A program made the translations under genes and the position numbers. The notes below the pieces were generated by a model that was given only the letters and a program-made list of their open reading frames with translations, searched no databases and was not told the DNA's origin. A stretch of 64,000 bases of DNA, taken from positions 124,001 to 188,000 of the forward strand of contig JAIQDT010002051.1 of assembly GCA_021521415.1 (NCBI GenBank), written 5' to 3'. Shown in pieces: positions 58,349 through 64,000 of the stretch (position 1 is the stretch's first letter; every line of letters starts with the position of its first letter). This DNA comes from Bidens hawaiensis (Eukaryota > Streptophyta > Magnoliopsida > Asterales > Asteraceae).

Positions 58349-58407
58349 ATCGTAAAGAGAACGGATAAAAATTCTTGTTGTTCTAACAAAAGCACGGATG
58401 GTGCCAA
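58349..58407 (-). other. Leader and primer binding site of the Tat-like element
   Basis: A very short leader. The minus strand after the LTR reads ttggcaccatccgtgc (58392-58407), which is not the iMet type. I cannot name the tRNA with certainty. Confidence 0.6.
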
Positions 58408-59210
58408 TGAAGAAACACGGATATGTTCCCCTTAACGGGTCCTAGATCCAATGAGTCCACAGGGTAGGATATGGTTAACTGCCAATACGATATGAACACA
58501 ATTCCTAAAGTCCAGTGACGTGAACCTGCAAAACAAACACCGTGAGCTCGTTACGGGAAGGACAAGAGGGGGGTCTTCCCGTAACCACCCTCCGGCGTGA
58601 GAATAAGTACAATTCTGATGGAGATAAAGTACTTAAGTAAATTGAGAGAGTACATTGGGAGTGAATGAATACCTCATGATGATCGAGAGGGTATTTGTAG
58701 CCGAAGGATGTGGGAAGGTGATTGGGCCAGCTGTCCCTTTTGGAAGATGCCCTTGTAACCACCTGGACACGTGTCCACATATTACAGGTTTAGTTTATAC
58801 ATTGCATGTGTATGTATAACAACCTGGATATGTGTCTTCACAGGATAGGAAGATAGATACCCCTGGCCATGTGCACGATTATAACGGCCTAGCCAGGTGT
58901 CCTTTGCTGATTGACTAAGAGGTCACGTATTTGCTCAAGAAAGCATCTTGGTAGATCTTCTAGAATGTTATTGGTTAATGACAGCTGTCCTAGGGCATTA
59001 CCTCATGGTTATTTACGCGGACGGATACTCCGTCCTGCGGATGACTTCTGAGGGTGCCAGGATGCATCCGCATATGTCGTGAGGGTGTTCATTCCTCAAA
59101 TAATTGTGCGGGTGATCCATATGTCCCGCAGGTGTCTTATGAGAGACTTCAGATTGACCCGCGGGTAATACTTAAGGGTATTTGGGTCTTTTTAGTACCG
59201 TACCTCTATA
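58408..59210 (-). repeat. 5' LTR of the Tat-like element (803 bp)
   Basis: Aligned with 40495-41288, with a 9-13 bp length difference near 59165-59175 and scattered substitutions. Followed by TSD aaatt. Confidence 0.88.
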
Positions 59211-59215
59211 AAATT

Positions 59216-59724
59216 GATTTATGATCTTTAATTAATTTGCAAACTAGTTTACACTCTATCATCTTGTTGCTCCCCGCCGTCATGTTCATTACCACCAAAG
59301 ACCGTTGCCACCAACCTCCATCTTCACTTATTCCCTCTTCACCACCGCAGTGTTCATTACCACTAAAGATACCCACAATCCATACCGTAATTCCATATAG
59401 TTTTTCATATTTGAAATAGAGCACCATTTTCCTCATAAAAAAAGACGTAGCACAAATTCATCATCTTCTTCAACACAAATTTCAAGTTCAAATCTTTAAA
59501 CAATTTGTGAATCGAAAAGAAGAATAATTAAATTTCAAATGACTTTGTGTTCGGTTGAGAATTAAAAACCTAACAATTCAACACCGTTAAATTGGTATTT
59601 TTCAAACCCAAAAGCCCGACCTGTTTTACAATATTTTGATTTTCATAAAAGATTATTATTAATATTTTATTATGATATTTATCATTGATTTATATTTGTT
59701 AAGTTACAACATTGATTTCAATGC

Positions 59725-59790
<66 letters not shown>

Positions 59791-59913
59791 GAATCATAAA
59801 TAATTCATTTCAAGTTATTAATATTATTTTCATATGTGCAAATACTTGAATCTATGTTCATTTTATTGTTCACGGTAAAGTTAAAATGCAAAGGTAGACA
59901 AAAATGAGAAGTT
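59216..59913. other. AT-rich intergenic DNA with ATT microsatellite
   Basis: No gene seen. It is the continuation of the sequence left of 40490. An (ATT)21 run is at 59728-59790. Confidence 0.65.
59728..59790. repeat. (ATT)n microsatellite, 21 units
   Basis: Uninterrupted att repeat of 63 bp. Confidence 0.95.
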
Positions 59914-60460
59914 TGAGAAGGATTTGTGACCACACAAAAAAACCCCTTAAAAATAAATTAAAAAAAAATAAAAAAATCATAACTCAAAATATAAATAAAA
60001 AATGGAAAAAATTAGAAAACTAAAATGTTTCCGCCACCATTCCCGTTAAAAAAATATATAAAAAATACGAAAAATATAAATAATTGACGAAAAGACACAT
60101 TGCAGAGATGAAAGACACAATTATAACTATAAAAAGACACAATAGATTGCAAAATATAACACAATGGCGAACAAAATATAGCACAATGTTGAGTAATATA
60201 ACACAATATAAAGAAAAAAAGACACAATGTCAAAGAAAAAAGACACAATCAATGATGAAAATAAACACAAAACACAATGATAAACAAAAATACACGACTA
60301 TTTTCACTTACCATTGTGTTTTTTTTATGAGAACGAGAAAGACGATGAAAACATTTTTGTGTTTTTACTTTTTTCGTTTTTTTATTAAATTTTAAGTTAT
60401 GATTTTCTTAAAAAAAAATATTTAAGGAGTTTTTTTTGTGTGGCTACAAATCATTCTCAT
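59914..60460. mobile_element. MITE-like element with about 65-bp terminal inverted repeats
   Basis: The left end gatttgtgaccacacaaaaa (59921 on) and the right end (to 60452) are inverted copies: the right end reverse-complements to gatttgtagccacacaaaaa, and similarity goes on through ctcctta and atcataact. The centre is rich in acacaat words. No ORF. I could not fix the TSD, so the ends are approximate and the superfamily is open. Confidence 0.7.
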
Positions 60461-62690
60461 CCTTATCATATTTGTTCATATTTGTTGAATAACTTGACCC
60501 TACATCTGTAATCATTAATTTGGCAGGTTGAACCGAGTATTCTAAATTAATATCTTAACATGAATCAAAAATAATATGATCATCTTAAAATAGTTTTTAT
60601 CTTAACTATTTTATTTTGCATTTTTTTAAAGAAAAAAAAACATTTTTTAGCATATTTCAATCTCAACTTTCTCTCTAAGACTTACCTACTTAATTATCCC
60701 AAATATAAATATCCCCTCATTTTCATCTTTTTCCCTTTGCTCATTCTTCTTCTTTTCTCTGTAATAATAATTCTAAAATTGGGGGTTTTAATTTATATTT
60801 TAGCGTGTTTGTTCATCTCAAGACCACAAGGTAGACATGAAGTTTTGTTCTTGTTCGTGTTTTCTTATCTTTGTTCTTCGTTTATTCTTATTTTCATATT
60901 GTTGTAATGGTTCTAAGACCATCACATAATTATGTTTATGATCCCAGCTAATCTATACACTATGGTGTATAGGGTGGAGGAGGAAAAATCATAAGGTTAT
61001 AAAATGATCTTTAATGGTCACACCTTAACAAGTTCTTACATTCTTGAAGTTTGTGTTTGTTTTATTTATTTTGATTCAATAACCATAAGGATTTTGATGA
61101 TACATGACCAAACATATTATATTTATCATACCACAAGTGGTTCATAGTTTTCTTTATCAAAATCCATTTCAAAGCATCAAAAAACATTGTTGTTTACAAT
61201 GTTCCAGATTTGACAGCGGAATTGCTCGACAAATGTTGAGCAATAATTTAGCCTATCTCGGGTTCAAATCTAGGCAAACTTTCTATAGAAAAGTTTTTCC
61301 TTACATATTAATTTAGTTGACTGCATATTTATATAATTTTTGACAAGTTATTGATATTTTTAGACATTTATTCAATCGGCGACAGAAATCTGTCTAAAAC
61401 TAATTTCGTTTTTCTTGTTTCTTTTTCAAATTCTAGCTGTCTTCCTTTATTTATCCAACACATTCTAAAGAAGCCTGAATTACTTGGATTTAGGGATTAC
61501 TCGTTAAAACTCACCCAAGCTTAACCGAAGACCCAATCTTTTCATTTACTAATCAAGGTGATTAATCACACTCCATTTTTTACTATTTTATATTTTGGGG
61601 GGTATTTATGCATAAACAACTTTATTATTTAATTATTATACATGTATATACTCAAACACATTCTCATCCTCATGGTATAATCATACGGCGTTATAGTAAA
61701 CATGTCCGAATCTAGTGACATGCTGAAAAGATTTTTTTATTTATGTTATGCTAGTTGATGTAATGCACATTATCGCAATAAATTGTCATTTTTATTGTCA
61801 TATATATCTCAAATTGTAATTGCTTGCTCAACACTATGTTTACAACTATATCTATTTCTACACATATTGAAGGTAGTTATTTGGGATGAAGTGAAATTAT
61901 GAAGACTTAGTTTGGACTTCAGGTTTTAATAAACACAAAGAACAATTTGTTAATTTGAGCTTGATGTAATGTTTTTAATTATTTTTTTTTTGTGAAACTC
62001 TTGTGTATGATGATTTGAATGAATAAATTAGAAATTGACACATATTATTTTTGTGTCTTTTGAGCTATGATACAAATTATGTTGTGTCCTAGCATGTTCC
62101 GTCATAGGTTTAGGTGTGACAGATAGTTATTAGAGCCGAAAGCTATGAGATATGTCGTTAGACGTAATGAACTATTAGCATGCTTAGGTTCTCTATATGT
62201 GTACCCTACGTGTTTAAATTTTTGGTCATGGCTTAAATATATTTAATTGTTTTATTCTTATTGTTGTACACAAGACACACACACAATTCTGAGACTGTGC
62301 CTCATTCTCAAAATCATTTTCAAAACCCTAGATTTTATTATTTTATTTTAGGTAATTCCTTAAGAATTCCCACAAAATTGTTTTTACTCTTATCTCCTTA
62401 AGGAGAGAACATATGACGGGTTTTCGTAGAAACTGGAAGAGGGTGGACATTATGAGTTGGGCCTTTGCAACAAAATTCCGAGAATCGAAGGAAGATGTTA
62501 TTCCCTTTCCGTAGGAATCCCGGCCATGATGTTTGAACTTACAGGCCAAAGCGAAAATGTACGTTATGTGATTCAAAACTTTAAGTAGTCAACGCAACTA
62601 ATGTAACAGTTACATTCCTAAGTTAAAAACTGAATTCATGGTAATTTCGTGGCTAAATTTGGTATTTCTGTTTTTTTATGTTTAGTTATG
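60461..62690. other. AT-rich intergenic DNA with a possible LTR relic
   Basis: No gene seen. At 62111-62138 the sequence ggtgtgaca, then gttattagagcc resembles a gypsy LTR end followed by an iMet primer site with two mismatches, so an old LTR may lie upstream; I could not trace its start or a second copy. Confidence 0.4.
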
Positions 62691-63892
62691 ATCCATGGAT
62701 ACACCAACCATTCGTTTTCAACCGGTTGTTAATCATTTCATTTTGTTGGAGCATCACTAACCATGGTGAGACACGAGATGTCATGGAACGCTCAAAGGCG
62801 GTTCAACTCTCTTATCCCGATGATTCGTTAATTGGTTGGGCCTTTAAAATACAATGAAAGGGTCGTGGGAGGCCCAACTAATCAAAAATTAAATTTATTT
62901 AATCATTTTATTAAATTTAATTGTTAGAACACAAAATGCCACGATGATACGTGGATAGTACTAATTTTTGAATAAGAAATCAATATTTTCTTAATGATTT
63001 CTATTTCATTTACTTTATTATATTCATAAACTTTCCGTAACATTTAAAAAAACCCTTAAATTATTAATTTCTCAAATAATTCACAATGTTTTAAACTGTC
63101 AAATTGTTTTAGTTTAATCTCACATATTAACAATGCTTCAACTTCACGAAATCAAAGATTCATCCTCGTATTTCAAGTATTTCATATCACACTTTATTTG
63201 GTGTTAAAATTTATTTTATGTAACCTTATTCTCAAATTCAAAAGTTATTATGTGATAATTAAAATTCTTTTATTTTTATTGAAGCACCAAATTAATGGTG
63301 ATACATGGATGTTTCAACAGTTAAAGTTTAACACTGATTTGTCATTGTTGATATAGATCTTATTTATTCATTTTGTTGAGAGAAATCCATGGTGATACGT
63401 GAGCAGATTCGACTTCCTTTTATATATGAATTTCTTTTCTAACGATGTGTAGTTGGGTATCCCAACTACCAGTTTTCTATTTTTCAAATTGGTTTTCATG
63501 GTATTGCAATAAGATTTTTCAACCCATTGTCATTTTTATTATAGTCTTTATTGTTGAAATTATATTATTTGAAGTTTGCTATTAAATTGAATTTTCTTTC
63601 TTAATTGAATTTTCATGGTGATCCATGAATATCTCAATTATCCATTTTATTTTATGACATTTATATGATTCTTGTTGAAAAGCTACGTTGGTTCGTGGAT
63701 ATTTCAATGAACCGTTATCATTTTTTTATTAAATCTCCTTATGTAGTTTAAATTCCATGGTGGCCCATAGATGTTTCAATGCCCTACCTCGATTTTTGGT
63801 ATATTGTTTTGATTATCTTGCGAATTATGAATGTTTCGATGATGGCTCCACTAGTTTGTTTGAACAGACATGGTGATTCATGCGTTTCCAAA
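62691..63892. repeat. Degenerate repeat with a ccatggtgatacgtgga core
   Basis: Words related to catggtgatacgtggatgtt recur near 62692, 62761, 62938, 63294, 63387, 63497, 63613, 63685, 63756 and 63868, often followed by ttcaa and a T-rich stretch. Spacing is mostly 70-125 bp in the second half. It looks like an old, diverged tandem array. Confidence 0.6.
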
Positions 63893-64000
63893 GCTGCGAT
63901 TTCTTTTTATTTTGTTATATTATTTCACAACCCATTTTCATGTTCACTACAAATTGAATATGTAACATCTCAAGTTTTGATGGTATTTTAATAAATCGGG
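63893..64000. other. AT-rich intergenic DNA to window end
   Basis: Nothing recognised. Confidence 0.5.

Larger units (their letters stand above)
40495..59210 (-). mobile_element. Tat-like Ty3/gypsy element with gag and antisense gene but no pol (split by copia C)
   Basis: LTRs at 40495-41288 and 58408-59210 are flanked by TSD aaatt (40490-40494 and 59211-59215). Without copia C the element is about 6.47 kb. On the minus strand the order is 5' LTR, primer site, gag, a deletion point near 44460-44550, an antisense gene, polypurine tract and 3' LTR. Nothing of protease, RT, RNase H or integrase remains. Tat-lineage elements (Grande, Retand and relatives) are known to carry an antisense ORF before the 3' LTR. 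LTR divergence of roughly 4-5% by eye exceeds that of copia C, consistent with the nesting. Confidence 0.88.

Noticed and set aside
61104..61316. 70-codon ORF in intergenic DNA
   Set aside because: Short, no recognisable motif, within AT-rich sequence.

Overview
This is plant nuclear DNA, probably from a member of the Asteraceae. It is made almost wholly of nested LTR retrotransposons set in AT-rich intergenic DNA. The family guess is an inference: the copia Gag proteins carry an acidic block of the type Q-I-D-A-D-D-L-x-x-M-D-L, the copia elements have an extra 3' ORF, and a Tat-type gypsy element has an antisense ORF, all of which I recall from Asteraceae repeats. I found no convincing host gene, tRNA, rRNA or CRISPR array. 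Every element ORF is broken by stops or frameshifts.

Left nest (1-20199), oldest to youngest. A gypsy-type LTR fragment (16762-17435 plus 20121-20199) was invaded by a solo LTR of its own family (17436-20120, TSD ttata) and by the SIRE-like copia element A, of which only the 3' part is in the window (11985-16761). A Tekay-like gypsy element (1-11984, about 3.1 kb LTRs) sits in copia A. A 2.2 kb non-autonomous element (6451-8688, TSD ataat) sits inside the Tekay-like element.

Middle (20200-40494). Intergenic DNA with a 95-99 bp tandem repeat was split by copia B, a complete 15.4 kb SIRE-like element on the minus strand (21562-36932, TSD aataa). Copia B has gag with two zinc knuckles, pol, a 3.9 kb non-coding spacer full of a short CCGG-type motif, and a separate 3' ORF.

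Right nest (40495-59210). A Tat-like gypsy element on the minus strand (TSD aaatt) keeps gag and a spliced antisense gene with a Transposase_28-like domain but has lost all of pol. Its gag was split by copia C (45035-57277, 12.2 kb, TSD aaaat), which belongs to the same family as copia A. From 59211 to the end there is AT-rich DNA with an ATT microsatellite, a MITE-like inverted repeat and a degenerate 70-125 bp repeat.

The most interesting signals concern RNA-level organisation. A short hairpin near the 3' end of the LTRs keeps a GATTCCGC(A) loop while its stem sequence differs between three element families. Family-specific short motif arrays (GGCGAAGTT/AACTTCGCC in A, C and the small element; TTCCGGGCAAG-like in B) fill LTRs and the pol-to-ORF3 spacers. 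A splice-acceptor-like sequence lies just before ORF3. The small element shares its leader with copia C, which suggests it is mobilised in trans.
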